Source: Epithemia pelagica
Lineage: Eukaryota; Bacillariophyta; Bacillariophyceae; Surirellales; Surirellaceae
NCBI GenBank assembly: GCA_946965045.2
Contig: OX337234.1
Coordinates: 2,914,001-2,978,000, forward strand
Direction: 5' to 3'
Length of the DNA: 64,000 bases
Part shown: positions 12,412 to 22,672 of the stretch, in pieces
Position numbering within the stretch: the first letter of the stretch is position 1
How the letters are laid out: each line of letters opens with the position of its first letter
Translations under genes and position numbers: made by a program
Notes under the pieces: model-generated
What the model saw: the letters and a program-made list of their open reading frames with translations, nothing else
What the model was told of the DNA's origin: nothing
Databases searched by the model: none

Positions 12412-15400
12412 ATGAGATCGATATTACGAGAAAGATCTACATTGTCCTCGTCCGGTCAGTTCCAAACAACAACAATGCAGCCGCAAGGATGGTCGCATGC
12501 TCGTACGCCGTTGGAAGAAAGTGCCTCTCAATTCAGCAACAACCGACGAAGGGAAAAGCCCAGTTTTTTAAAGTATGGAGAAGACGACAGTCCAGGAGGT
12601 GGCGGACGGCGCATGGGTGTCACACGTTCTCGCAGTAGCCTTCATCGATCCCGAGAACATGCGCGACAAATTGCGCAACTCAGCCGCAGTAGTCAACAGC
12701 AGCAACACCATGCATCGGAACAAGAGCATTCGTCCAAGATTGCCGCCTTTGCCGATTTTCAATCCGCCTTTGGTGGAGGCTCCTCCTCCTCCAACAATCC
12801 GTGGCAGCAACAACAGCACGAAGAAGCTAGACTGCCCGCGGCACCGCAACCAGTAGACGATTCGCTCTCCGATACCTCCTCGTTTTACGATCCACAAGAT
12901 CATTTTGCCATGGCGGCCGCCAAAAAGCACAGTGGCGCGGCCTCTCGGAGACAACAAGCCAGAATACAACAACAACCACAACAATTGCCACAAGCGCCCT
13001 TTGGTGATCAGGACTTTGAGGATACGTCCTTTACTGCGAGCGACTGGCCGGAACCCAGTCGAACCACTCCTTCTCCACGGTCCATGTCTACCATGCCTAG
13101 CAATTCCTCGATGCAAGCCAATTTTGTACATATCAAACAACAACAGGATGGCAGCTATCATCGACAGACATCTGCTGCTTCGTCTTCATCGTCTCGAAGA
13201 CAGTCGCACCACCAGCAACAGCATGCGGATCATAAATCCGGTGGCTCTTCCCAAAACAGTGCGGCCGCTCGACGGCGCATGCGGGCACAGATGCGAGGAG
13301 ATTCCATGGAACGAAGCTCGGTGATAAGCGATACTTCTTCGGTACAAAGTCCAGCATCTTCGCATGGATCTTCGTCTCGCCGTGCAGCAGCAGATACAAG
13401 AACGACAAGGCAACCCGCCTTGGTACAACGACAAATTTCAACGGGAAGTTCCTCCCATTTGAATCTGCCTCTTGCCTCTTCGGGACGGTCCGTTGGTTCG
13501 GCACGATCAGTGGCCTCTTCCACCACTTCGTCTCACCACCATCCGCCCATGCATCACCAAAACAGCAGTGGTAGTTCTCATGGAGTCAACGACTTGTTTG
13601 AACCGGGAGGCGCTGGCGGTGGTGCTGGTTTTACCTTTGATGCCTTTGGGTTGGATGCCTCGCAAATGAATGCCCAGTTGAATCGAGCCATGCATGATTT
13701 GGCCGGTTCGCATCCGGAAATTATGATGAACGGTCCCTTTCTCTCCAATGTGGGAGATGCCTCCAGCAGTGTCCACAGTGCGAGTAGCCCTCTTCCTCCT
13801 TCCAAATGGAACGAGGCCTCGCCCACTCGGTCACGGTCTTCCACACCCATTGCGGCTGCTGGTCCTCCAATGCCGGCGGCGGCCGGTGGATCCGACGAAG
13901 GAGGCTTTGTCGATGGGTTTCGAGTCAGTAAACGGCACATGCATTCTCCTTCCGGAAGCACCGAAAAGTCCTCTATTACCAGTGAAACCTCTTCTCAAGA
14001 TCGGAGCGGATTAGGTCGTAATGGCAGCAACCATGGGTCGTCTCGACGACCTCGCATTGTCCGTCCCTTGGGCAATAGCATGCAACCCAAATTGCAAACG
14101 CACAAGGTTGCGGCTGTAGCCACTACCTCATCCTCTTCAAGATCACGCTTGCGGAGACCTCCTCAAGACGAAATTGAGTTTGTTGATGTAGAATCCGATG
14201 TCGTCTTGGAAACGGACCAAGAACAGCATCCTCATGCTCCACAGCAACAACAACAACAGTCATCACTTCGACAGACGGAATCAGTCCGGCCACAACAACA
14301 ACAACCATTTGGTTCCCCCTCTTCCATACCATTTCCATCCACTCAACAACAGCAACAACAACCACATATGGTAATGGGAAGACCGGAAATCAAACAAAGA
14401 ACAATTGAAAACGAAAATCTTTTTGCACCACCACCCACATCGTCGGATCCAGGAGGTCCTTCCGATTTGGGTCCAGCCGAATTTGGTGATTTTGGTGGTC
14501 AAAATAGCAACGCGCCTTCCGAAGTGGGTGCACAATCGGATATGGGTGTCCAGTCCGACTTTTTTGGTAGTACGACAGGTGTTCGTAGCAATGTCCCATC
14601 CGATGCGGGGGTATCGTCGGATGTGGGTGTCAATGGGGACTTGGGGGGAGGAGCAGATTTGTTTCACCGTCGTCCGACGCACGATTCGAGCATTCCCTTG
14701 CAAGTCTTTTCTTCGTCATTATCGTCGTCCAAGCGTGGCAAGGCGCTTCGAAACAACCACGCCAAGGGTTCCCAAGACACGGCCACCACTGTCAGTACAG
14801 GGTACTCCTCCAATGCGCTGCCAGAACAGCAGCAACCAGAGAGTGGCAACCCAGTCGATCACAAGAGTCGTACTAACGACAACAACATCAATCCGAGCCA
14901 ATTTGAAGAAAAGAAGGATGACTACGACAGTCTCCGAAGTCGCTGGGAGAACAAGGACAAGAATAACAACTCGTCACCGCAACAACCGTCGCCACTCACA
15001 AGCGCCTACTTACAGGCTTTGCAAACCCAGTTTTCTAGGGAAGAGCAACAAAATGGCTCCAATGTGCCTTCACCAGAAGCCTTTCGCCGCAGTCAGCGAG
15101 GAGGAGACGCAGGTGGAGCCAAGTCGGAAGGTGGTGTTCGATTTTCTCGTCCTACGGAAACGGTTAATGCCGTGATGGATCGTTTGACATCCCCCCGAGG
15201 AGGGAAGGGACAAGCACTTTCGGATGTGGGATCCACACCCGAGTACCTAAGGGTCAAACTACGCAGAACCGGGGCTTCAACCGATGATCCGTCTCCGACA
15301 CAATCGTCCCAAGGCCATGATTCCAACCAAGAAAACAATGTCCCTGAAGATGTGTTTGGAGGGAACCGTCATGGTGGTGAGAGGGGTGACAATTCTTGGA

Positions 15401-18400
15401 AGTCTGAGCAACCTGTGTCCATGGTGGAACGGAGCAAGACTTATCAACAGCGGCGCGAACGGGAAATGTCACGTCCAGACGAGCAACACCACGAACATGC
15501 AATGAGAAATCCATCCGTGGACGAGCAAGATGATCGTGCTCTCCACCGGCAATTGCTTCAAGAGGATGAAAATGATGTGGACTATCACAACAACACTAGG
15601 GACACAACTGTACGACAACAACACCAACAACAACATCCCGCGTCATCTGTCCAGGAAGAACCCAAACAACAACCGGAACGTGATGTGGCTACTTTGATCC
15701 GAAGACGGATTGCGGCAAACAAACGCTCTGCCGAACAAGAGAGAATGCAACAGGAGCAGTCGTCACCAAGCGAAAATGTTTCCCAACAACCACGGAACTT
15801 TCGGCAAGTGGACGTTGCATCTTCGAATGGAGGACCGCCGATGTTTGAGCAGTCTCCCATTTCTCCGGCTCGTCGTTCGAATTATCCACAAGCCGAAGTG
15901 GATCATGATGATGAGCCAGCTCAAGATCCCCGTGATGTCATGATGCAAATGCTCAAAGCACGAGGAGCTGCTGCAAGTGCCGCACCTTATCAGGAAAAGG
16001 AGTTATCCAAACAAAGATCGCCATCGAGACAATTGGATTCGAAGCCGTCGATCGAAATAGCCCACACGCGAAGTAGTCTGGACGATCATCACGTCTCCAA
16101 ATCGACAACTCCAAAGGCAACCAAAATGATGCTTAACGCGTTTTTAGCTGGACGCGAATCCGTGGGGGAAACCGGAGGAGCAAAATCAATAGCAAGTGCC
16201 AGCAAGACTGGCAACAACGATGGACGCCCCGCATTGAAGGACGATCCTGAATACGAGCGGTATTTCAAAATGTTGAAACTTGGAATGCCGATTGATGTTG
16301 TCAAACATGCAATGACCAGGGACGGTGTAAACGCCTCTGTTATGGATGGAGATCATAACAAACCCGTACCAGTAGCAGGGGTGCCACTCAAAGATGACCC
16401 TGAGTACGAAAAGTATTTCAAAATGCTCAAGATCGGAATGCCCATGGACGCTGTTAAACATGCGATGTTACGAGATGGATTGGACTGTAGTGTAATGGAT
16501 CAAGATCACAACCTTCCTGTGGGTAAAAAGGGGGACGAAACTCTTCAGGATGAACCAAAAGAGAAGGACTCGCATCGACGAGCGCGACTTCATTGGAAAA
16601 CACTGAGAAAAGTAACTTCGAATTCGCTCTGGGCAAGACTGGATCAGGATATATCTATGGAGAATATTGAGATTGATGAAAATGAATTTCAAGAACTTTT
16701 CCAAGTCGAGAAAGGTGAAGACGTTCAGAAAAAGACTACGACATCGTCAAACACAGCTTCCCGGAGCACCACAGTTAGAGTAATTGATGGCAAACGAGCC
16801 AACAATGGGGGAATCATTTTGGCCCGATTGAAAATGTCTCACGACGAAATGGCCGATGCAGTTGATCGAATCAACGAGAATGTTTTGTCCGCTGAACAGA
16901 TTGAAAACATTATCGAGTATCTTCCGTCGAAGGAGGAGCGAAGAGCACTCGAATCGTACATGTTAGAGGGAGGACAAGACGCTGCAGAAAAGTTTGATGG
17001 CTTGTGTGAATGCGAAAAGTTCATGGTCTCCATGATGACAGTTAAGCATGCAAAACGGAAAGTAAGGGCCCTCCTATTCAAGCTTCAATTTGAACAGTGT
17101 TTGGATGACATTCTTCAAGACACACTTGCAGTAGAATCGGCATGTGACGAATTATTTAATTCGGTGCGGTTGCGACAACTGTTGGGTATTATTCTCACCT
17201 TTGGTAACCGCCTCAACACTGCTGGAAACAAGAAGCGAAAAGCCGGAGCGTTTACGTTGGATTCATTGCTCAAACTAAATCAAGCCAAAGCGTTCGACAA
17301 GAAAACTACATTTCTGCACTATGTCATTCTCATTGTTCAGAGGAATAATGAGATTTTGCTACGCTTCAAGGACGACTTACCAACTGTTTTCAAAGCTGAT
17401 AAAGTGTTCTGGGACCAATGTCTCACTGACTTGGATGGAGTTGAGAGCCAGTTAGAGAATGTTAGACGAATTGCTTTGTACCAGGCACGGCAGGCTCACG
17501 GGTACCGTCTGCGTCGGCACAAGTCTCATAGTGCGGACGATGGCGACGAGAGCTTGAGCGATGGCGAAATCTCTCTAACTCTTGAAGAAGAGGTCGAAGC
17601 CTTGCGTGCCACACCCATTGGAATTTTTACCCTCAGTGCAATTAAATACGTTTCATCTCTTCGCGACAAAGTGGAGGAGACACGATCCAAGTTCACACGG
17701 TTACTTGAGTACTTTGGAGAAGAAGAAACCACATGGCATCCCCATGAACTTTTCAGTACCATTGCTCAGTTTTGTCGCGACTTTGACAAGGCAAAGGATG
17801 AAGTGCTTGCAAATGAGAAAAAGAAGCAACGAGAGGAGCGCAAACGCCAGTCAGTGGCCGGGAAACCTCCGACACATTCGACGCCAGACCGCCGTCAGCA
17901 ACAGGAAAGGACGCCAGACCGCCGGCAGCAACAGGAAAAGACACTAGACCGCCGTCAACCAGAAAAGAAAATGCTGCGGGCATCTTCGTTCCAGCCTTCT
18001 ATTTCAGCTGTCATGAGAAGCAACCAGCCAACAAGTGCCGGATCCGAAGCACGAGAAAGCAAGCCTCGTTACTCCGCACCTCCCCAAGTTCCCCTCCACG
18101 ACGCTCGCCGTCGTGACGAGCCGAACAGCGAAACTGTCATGTTGAACGGGAGACCAGAGTCAAGCCATCACAATGAGGTTCCGTATCAACCGTACCATGG
18201 TCATATCGAAAGCGCCGGTGTAAATCATCACGATTTTCCCCACCACGAGGATGTTTCGGAAAGATCCATACTGGCAGCTGTGGAAGAGGAAGGAGCAATG
18301 CCGAGTCCCGGTGGATACGAGCAGTACGGTGCAATAGAAAACTATTCTAGCCCGCAATCCACCCCGACTCGGCAACCCTCTGTTCATGCGACATCTCGAA

Positions 18401-18996
18401 GATCGCGATCCAATCCTACGCCCAACGACCATCGTGCCATGCACCCATCCTATCACACTCCCGATACCAGCTATTCTCATGTCTCAATGGACAATGCAAT
18501 GCAAAGAGAACCGCCTTTGTCAAGATCCACTCACAGGAGTGACCATGGCGATGGTAACAAGCACGTGCATCAACAAACAAGACATGAGTCTTTCGACGAG
18601 CCACCGGCGCCTACCAATGTCCGAAGCGCGAGCATGTCTGCCTTGCGCCATAAAGCCCGAATGAAAGGAAAACTCCACCACCGTGCTACAGCTGCTCCTC
18701 CAGTCCATTCCAATAGTGTACCACTCGAAGCGGAAACAGCCACCACCACTCCCTTTGTGTCCATGCAATCCCGTGAACCACCACTGGCTCGACACGAACA
18801 AGCTCCTTCTCCCATTCCATCAGCGCCTCAAGCACTTCATGGTCAATCCTCGGACCAAGCATCCGTGGACGAAAGTGTCCACAGCAACAAACCCAAACAA
18901 ATGTCACCCCGATCCTCGTTTCGTCATAAAAGACGAATGGAAGTTCGAGAACGGATGCGTCAAGAAAAGGCATCCTCGACCAATCCAGTCAACTAA
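12412..18996 (+). CDS. Formin (FH2-domain actin nucleator) with paired WASHC3-like motifs
   Basis: A single 2194-residue ORF. The FH2 domain spans roughly residues 1388-1800: it opens RRARLHWKTL, contains KFDGLCECEKFMVSMMTV, and carries the hallmark LTFGNRLNTAGNKKRKAGAF then TLDSLLKL. Formins nucleate and elongate actin filaments. Upstream at ~1274 and ~1324 is a duplicated motif with core DPEYERYFKMLKLGMP and DPEYEKYFKMLKIGMP, followed by VVKHAM/AVKHAM and RDG, resembling the WASH-complex CCDC53 motif. The first ~1250 residues are Ser/Gln-rich and disordered. I see no long polyproline FH1 segment in front of FH2. The C-terminal tail has Arg/Gln repeats (TPDRRQQQE) and two basic motifs around SALRHKARMKGK and SSFRHKRRMEVR. 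The start has a strong context (CACCACCATGAG). Confidence 0.93.
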   Translation: MRSILRERSTLSSSGQFQTTTMQPQGWSHARTPLEESASQFSNNRRREKPSFLKYGEDDSPGGGGRRMGVTRSRSSLHRSREHARQIAQLSRSSQQQQHHASEQEHSSKIAAFADFQSAFGGGSSSSNNPWQQQQHEEARLPAAPQPVDDSLSDTSSFYDPQDHFAMAAAKKHSGAASRRQQARIQQQPQQLPQAPFGDQDFEDTSFTASDWPEPSRTTPSPRSMSTMPSNSSMQANFVHIKQQQDGSYHRQTSAASSSSSRRQSHHQQQHADHKSGGSSQNSAAARRRMRAQMRGDSMERSSVISDTSSVQSPASSHGSSSRRAAADTRTTRQPALVQRQISTGSSSHLNLPLASSGRSVGSARSVASSTTSSHHHPPMHHQNSSGSSHGVNDLFEPGGAGGGAGFTFDAFGLDASQMNAQLNRAMHDLAGSHPEIMMNGPFLSNVGDASSSVHSASSPLPPSKWNEASPTRSRSSTPIAAAGPPMPAAAGGSDEGGFVDGFRVSKRHMHSPSGSTEKSSITSETSSQDRSGLGRNGSNHGSSRRPRIVRPLGNSMQPKLQTHKVAAVATTSSSSRSRLRRPPQDEIEFVDVESDVVLETDQEQHPHAPQQQQQQSSLRQTESVRPQQQQPFGSPSSIPFPSTQQQQQQPHMVMGRPEIKQRTIENENLFAPPPTSSDPGGPSDLGPAEFGDFGGQNSNAPSEVGAQSDMGVQSDFFGSTTGVRSNVPSDAGVSSDVGVNGDLGGGADLFHRRPTHDSSIPLQVFSSSLSSSKRGKALRNNHAKGSQDTATTVSTGYSSNALPEQQQPESGNPVDHKSRTNDNNINPSQFEEKKDDYDSLRSRWENKDKNNNSSPQQPSPLTSAYLQALQTQFSREEQQNGSNVPSPEAFRRSQRGGDAGGAKSEGGVRFSRPTETVNAVMDRLTSPRGGKGQALSDVGSTPEYLRVKLRRTGASTDDPSPTQSSQGHDSNQENNVPEDVFGGNRHGGERGDNSWKSEQPVSMVERSKTYQQRREREMSRPDEQHHEHAMRNPSVDEQDDRALHRQLLQEDENDVDYHNNTRDTTVRQQHQQQHPASSVQEEPKQQPERDVATLIRRRIAANKRSAEQERMQQEQSSPSENVSQQPRNFRQVDVASSNGGPPMFEQSPISPARRSNYPQAEVDHDDEPAQDPRDVMMQMLKARGAAASAAPYQEKELSKQRSPSRQLDSKPSIEIAHTRSSLDDHHVSKSTTPKATKMMLNAFLAGRESVGETGGAKSIASASKTGNNDGRPALKDDPEYERYFKMLKLGMPIDVVKHAMTRDGVNASVMDGDHNKPVPVAGVPLKDDPEYEKYFKMLKIGMPMDAVKHAMLRDGLDCSVMDQDHNLPVGKKGDETLQDEPKEKDSHRRARLHWKTLRKVTSNSLWARLDQDISMENIEIDENEFQELFQVEKGEDVQKKTTTSSNTASRSTTVRVIDGKRANNGGIILARLKMSHDEMADAVDRINENVLSAEQIENIIEYLPSKEERRALESYMLEGGQDAAEKFDGLCECEKFMVSMMTVKHAKRKVRALLFKLQFEQCLDDILQDTLAVESACDELFNSVRLRQLLGIILTFGNRLNTAGNKKRKAGAFTLDSLLKLNQAKAFDKKTTFLHYVILIVQRNNEILLRFKDDLPTVFKADKVFWDQCLTDLDGVESQLENVRRIALYQARQAHGYRLRRHKSHSADDGDESLSDGEISLTLEEEVEALRATPIGIFTLSAIKYVSSLRDKVEETRSKFTRLLEYFGEEETTWHPHELFSTIAQFCRDFDKAKDEVLANEKKKQREERKRQSVAGKPPTHSTPDRRQQQERTPDRRQQQEKTLDRRQPEKKMLRASSFQPSISAVMRSNQPTSAGSEARESKPRYSAPPQVPLHDARRRDEPNSETVMLNGRPESSHHNEVPYQPYHGHIESAGVNHHDFPHHEDVSERSILAAVEEEGAMPSPGGYEQYGAIENYSSPQSTPTRQPSVHATSRRSRSNPTPNDHRAMHPSYHTPDTSYSHVSMDNAMQREPPLSRSTHRSDHGDGNKHVHQQTRHESFDEPPAPTNVRSASMSALRHKARMKGKLHHRATAAPPVHSNSVPLEAETATTTPFVSMQSREPPLARHEQAPSPIPSAPQALHGQSSDQASVDESVHSNKPKQMSPRSSFRHKRRMEVRERMRQEKASSTNPVN
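17881..17967 (+). repeat. 30-bp tandem repeat in formin CDS
   Basis: Three units (17881-17910, 17911-17940, 17941-17967) encode TPDRRQQQER, TPDRRQQQEK and TLDRRQPEK. The third is partly degenerate and three bases shorter. This is a recent in-frame expansion in the formin tail. Confidence 0.85.
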
Positions 18997-19438
18997 TAGT
19001 GTAGGACCGATACACACTCTCGTTTGTGAGTTTGGTACTACCACGCCATGTTCGGTGCAACAATCGTACCGGTTTGGCCCGTTCCTCCGTGTTCCTCCTC
19101 ATATCATATCTCGCTAGAGAAATAGAAACCATGATCACTCTCTTCTTACCATTTATCATAGAGAACCACATTTTTCTGAGCCAAAAGAGGGGACATGGTG
19201 ATCACCTTGTATTGTACTCCTAGGACTACCTATTACCTAGGAGTAGCTAGCTAGCAGAGTAGTCGAGGGCGTCTGGGGGTTGTCCGTTCACGGACCTGTC
19301 GCGATCGGGTCGCGCAAGATCCTGGGGTTCACCCATCAACACATCAACAACACAACAGAATCAATTCTGTCAAAGAGAAAACATACATCGTGGTGCCTTA
19401 TTGGTGTGCAAGAGTGTGGCGTTGAGTGAAGCTCTAGA
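18997..19438. other. Intergenic with a perfect inverted repeat (19215-19245)
   Basis: 3' flank of the formin and upstream of the methyltransferase gene. The arms TACTCCTAGG and CCTAGGAGTA are separated by 11 bases and could form a hairpin in the transcript. The palindrome GGTGATCACC occurs shortly before. Confidence 0.5.
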
Positions 19439-22400
19439 ATGGTTCTGTGGCATGCTGCAAACGTAGTGTCTGGGTTGGACCCGAGACGTGCGGATCGGGT
19501 TGAAATGGGCCGACGACTACCACGTGTTCTTATTGTTCCGTCGTCGTTGGGATGGATCATTCGTCTCGGTGTGTTGTGGTTGACGATTGGGAGTATCCAG
19601 GTCAGAGGCACCACTCCCTCCGAATCATCATCATCATCATCTTGCCGTGGTTCTCTGGATGCTTTCCAGAAACCGTGGAGTTCCAACGCCGCAGGACTTG
19701 CCGCGTTTGTTCCATCTCTCCCCTATCGTCGGCGGCGACATGCCTGGAATCCAACCAGCAGCCTCTTACCACCCGGGTGGCCTCCCTCCTCCCCAGTCTT
19801 GTCCAGCAAGGAACGCGCAGAACTCCAGTCTCGTCGACCCATGACGGACGATCCATCGCCATCACAAAAGGCCTCGAAACAGTCTAAACCAAAGGGTGTT
19901 ACCCTCAAGGAATTTTCGCAACGTGTCTTGGACAATCCCGCCAAATATTTGCCCGAAACCAATAACAAGAAGAAGAAGAAATCTAACTACAAACGAACGC
20001 GCAAACGTGTCGAAAATCCACAACAAACCTACTTGTATGCCACCCAGCGACGTGCCTTGCAACTCGAACGGAATCAACAAGAACAAGAACAAGAACAAGC
20101 CGATGGAGGAGAACATGACACCCGAACCAACAACAATAACAAGAATGACCTCCAGCAATCTGTTAAGGAATGGATTCGAGAATTCCATATTCCTCCGGGC
20201 ACGCATCATCATTGCAATCCAGAACACGAGGAAGAACAACCCGTGATTCGAGGGCAAATACGGGTCAGTGATGAGTTGCACAGTAGCAATGCCTTTGCCT
20301 ATTTGATTGAAAAACCGGCTGGATGGGCCATTGTGGGAAGCAAAGCAACAACAACAACAACGGCGGTAACGGGAGACAAGGATGACAAGAACCTCCAAAA
20401 AGACTCCCAACCAGTCCCATCCACACCAGCCGCACCGCCACCCAACACGGACTCTCGTCCAACGACACGGTCCAGGTATCTGCAACGAGTCAAGGTTCGA
20501 TATACCGAAGACGATGACGAATACGACAAGGACAAGACCGTGGCAGACTATGTGGAATACGATGAGCTCCAAGTCTTTGCCCTCATGACACCGACCGAAG
20601 TGCAAGAATTTTTGGAAGAGGGTGGAACCTTGCCCGAGGGAATGGTGGTCAATGCACAGGGCAAGGTCCAAGCCACCACGGACCACAAGAACCACCAATA
20701 CAAAGCATTGACCACACACCCGACAACAAGATCCACTGCGGAATCGGAGGTGGACTATTATTTGACGCAAGATTTGAATCAGACCGACACATTGGAACGT
20801 TGGAATCCAACTCAGTTGCAAACCATTCGACGCATTCAAGCACGGCAAGCTCCTCCATCACCCAACAACAACAACCATGCCGGTGGAACGTCGTGGACTC
20901 GTCCTTCCGTGATTCAATGGCTCAAGGATCATTTGGCCACCAATTACAATCGGACCATTCGAGGGGGCAATGTGTGGAAAGCTGTGGCGGGTGCCACACA
21001 GGTGGACGATTCTGGATTGGTGTTGGTCTGTCCCAAAACGGCCGTCCCCCATGTGTATTGCGATGTCAGTCAATACGTGGCCGTCGTGGGAGGAACGGGA
21101 AACCATTTGGCGGCGGCACTCGACAATTCCAAACCAATGGAGGAAAACGAGGCGGCTGTCGTTCTTGAAACAATGGCCAAGGTCCAACCAATGGCGACTC
21201 GCACGGACCGAGCAGTGCCTCGAAATTTGCAAAACACCAATCGTCATGTTGCCAAAGAGGACAATGATGTGGTGGAAACACTGTCGGTTACCATTCCCAA
21301 TGGTGCGTCGACTTGCAACGATGTGGTTCCAATTTGCCAAGAAGACCGAAACACTGGAATTCGAGGTAATCCAGCCGCTCATCCCTTGGATCGACGTGCT
21401 CGGCGCCGTTTGATTCATTGTCAAGCCATGACCGTGTCCAGCTTACTCTTTGACGATGATCCTGTTCATGTCGAATCGACGCAGGTTCCCGATGACATTG
21501 CCGTCTGGTCCAAACGAGGAGGACGGCCTACTGTAGTGTCGTCGACGCATCGGAGCCAGTCGTTGCAACTGTTTACACGCGGATCCTTTTTGGGACGATC
21601 CGCCTTGCAAGGTTCCAATTCGACCACTGCCTATCGAGAAATCAATGGAGCTGCCGACGGCTTTCCTGGATGGACCGTGGACCGATATGGGAAATGGTTG
21701 TGGGTCCAACACGATCCCAACTATCCCCGAGGACCCTTGCCTTCGATTCACGATGGATATACGGCCGGTGTGTACTATCTGGAGACTCGTCGACCCAATG
21801 ATCCTACTTTGCTTGCCATGGACCAACACGATGTGGTACACGATCGTCGACCCCGCTTGTTGGAAGGACAAGCAGCACCCGCTCTCTTTCCAGTCCTCGA
21901 AAATGGAATCCAGTACCTTGTATCGCTGGAAAAAGATTTGTCCACCGGTTTGTTTCTGGATCAACGTCCCCAACGACAGTGGTTGGCCCGTCATTGTGGT
22001 CCCACGACACGTTTGTTGAATTGTTTTGCCCATACCGGGGCCTTTTCCGTGGCCGCCGCGACGGCGGGAGCCTCTACCGTGAGCATTGACTTGTCTCAAA
22101 AATGGTTGCAACGCCTTCCCGAACATTTTCAAGCCAATGGTATGGAGTTTGATGAACGGCACGATGCGATTTACGGAGATTGTTTTGATTGGTTGCATCG
22201 CTTGGCCAAACGAGGAGAAACCTATGATATTGTCATTTTGGATCCACCCAGTGCTAGTTTTGTGGGTGGCCGGAAAAAGAAGCGATGGAGTGTTCAACAA
22301 GATACACCGGAACTGGTCGCCTTGGCCGCCAAATTAGTGCAACCTGGGGGGTTGTTGTGGACCACGACCAATCATGCCGGAATATCGGCCTTGCAATGGG

Positions 22401-22579
22401 CACGACTGTGTCAAAAAGGTTTGTTGGATCATCAACAAGCACGAATCGCTGCCGAGGAGGGAACTGGACGAGCACGGAAACCAAAGGCACCTCGCTTGGA
22501 ACGAGTTCAACCAATGCCAACGGATTTTCCCTCGATTGGGGCTCAAAATGTCAAGAATTTGGTATGGAGAATTCCCTAA
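19439..22579 (+). CDS. RlmI-like class I SAM methyltransferase with N-terminal pseudouridine-synthase-like region, probably plastid-targeted
   Basis: 1046 residues without introns. The C-terminal ~370 residues match the COG1092/RlmI rRNA cytosine-5 methyltransferase layout: INGAADGFPGWTVDRYG, FLDQRPQRQWL, the SAM-binding LLNCFAHTGAFSVAAA, an acidic strand SIDLSQKWL, and the DPP motif in YDIVILDPPSASF. The middle (~280-560) has AYLIEKPAGWAIVG and GATQVDDSGLVLVCPK, reminiscent of RluA/RsuA pseudouridine synthases; the position of the catalytic Asp (HRLDxxTSG) appears to be Gln. The second ATG (19505) gives MGRRLPRVLIV plus a hydrophobic core, a credible signal peptide, then NAAGLAAFVPSLP, which resembles the ASAFAP-type cleavage site of diatom bipartite plastid signals. 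Role by inference: plastid rRNA methylation. The N-terminal third is Lys/Gln-rich linker. Confidence 0.82.
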   Translation: MVLWHAANVVSGLDPRRADRVEMGRRLPRVLIVPSSLGWIIRLGVLWLTIGSIQVRGTTPSESSSSSSCRGSLDAFQKPWSSNAAGLAAFVPSLPYRRRRHAWNPTSSLLPPGWPPSSPVLSSKERAELQSRRPMTDDPSPSQKASKQSKPKGVTLKEFSQRVLDNPAKYLPETNNKKKKKSNYKRTRKRVENPQQTYLYATQRRALQLERNQQEQEQEQADGGEHDTRTNNNNKNDLQQSVKEWIREFHIPPGTHHHCNPEHEEEQPVIRGQIRVSDELHSSNAFAYLIEKPAGWAIVGSKATTTTTAVTGDKDDKNLQKDSQPVPSTPAAPPPNTDSRPTTRSRYLQRVKVRYTEDDDEYDKDKTVADYVEYDELQVFALMTPTEVQEFLEEGGTLPEGMVVNAQGKVQATTDHKNHQYKALTTHPTTRSTAESEVDYYLTQDLNQTDTLERWNPTQLQTIRRIQARQAPPSPNNNNHAGGTSWTRPSVIQWLKDHLATNYNRTIRGGNVWKAVAGATQVDDSGLVLVCPKTAVPHVYCDVSQYVAVVGGTGNHLAAALDNSKPMEENEAAVVLETMAKVQPMATRTDRAVPRNLQNTNRHVAKEDNDVVETLSVTIPNGASTCNDVVPICQEDRNTGIRGNPAAHPLDRRARRRLIHCQAMTVSSLLFDDDPVHVESTQVPDDIAVWSKRGGRPTVVSSTHRSQSLQLFTRGSFLGRSALQGSNSTTAYREINGAADGFPGWTVDRYGKWLWVQHDPNYPRGPLPSIHDGYTAGVYYLETRRPNDPTLLAMDQHDVVHDRRPRLLEGQAAPALFPVLENGIQYLVSLEKDLSTGLFLDQRPQRQWLARHCGPTTRLLNCFAHTGAFSVAAATAGASTVSIDLSQKWLQRLPEHFQANGMEFDERHDAIYGDCFDWLHRLAKRGETYDIVILDPPSASFVGGRKKKRWSVQQDTPELVALAAKLVQPGGLLWTTTNHAGISALQWARLCQKGLLDHQQARIAAEEGTGRARKPKAPRLERVQPMPTDFPSIGAQNVKNLVWRIP

Positions 22580-22672
22580 TTCAGCCTGTTGTTGTTCTAC
22601 GTATTCTCTGTTTTGTGAGGAGGGGGAATCAAAAAACTTTTGTGAAGGAAGCATTTTCGAGATCACTACCTC

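Noticed and set aside
19862-20848. 328-codon minus ORF inside the methyltransferase gene
   Set aside because: Antisense shadow of Gln/Asn/Lys-rich linker codons; starts without ATG context and has no family pattern.
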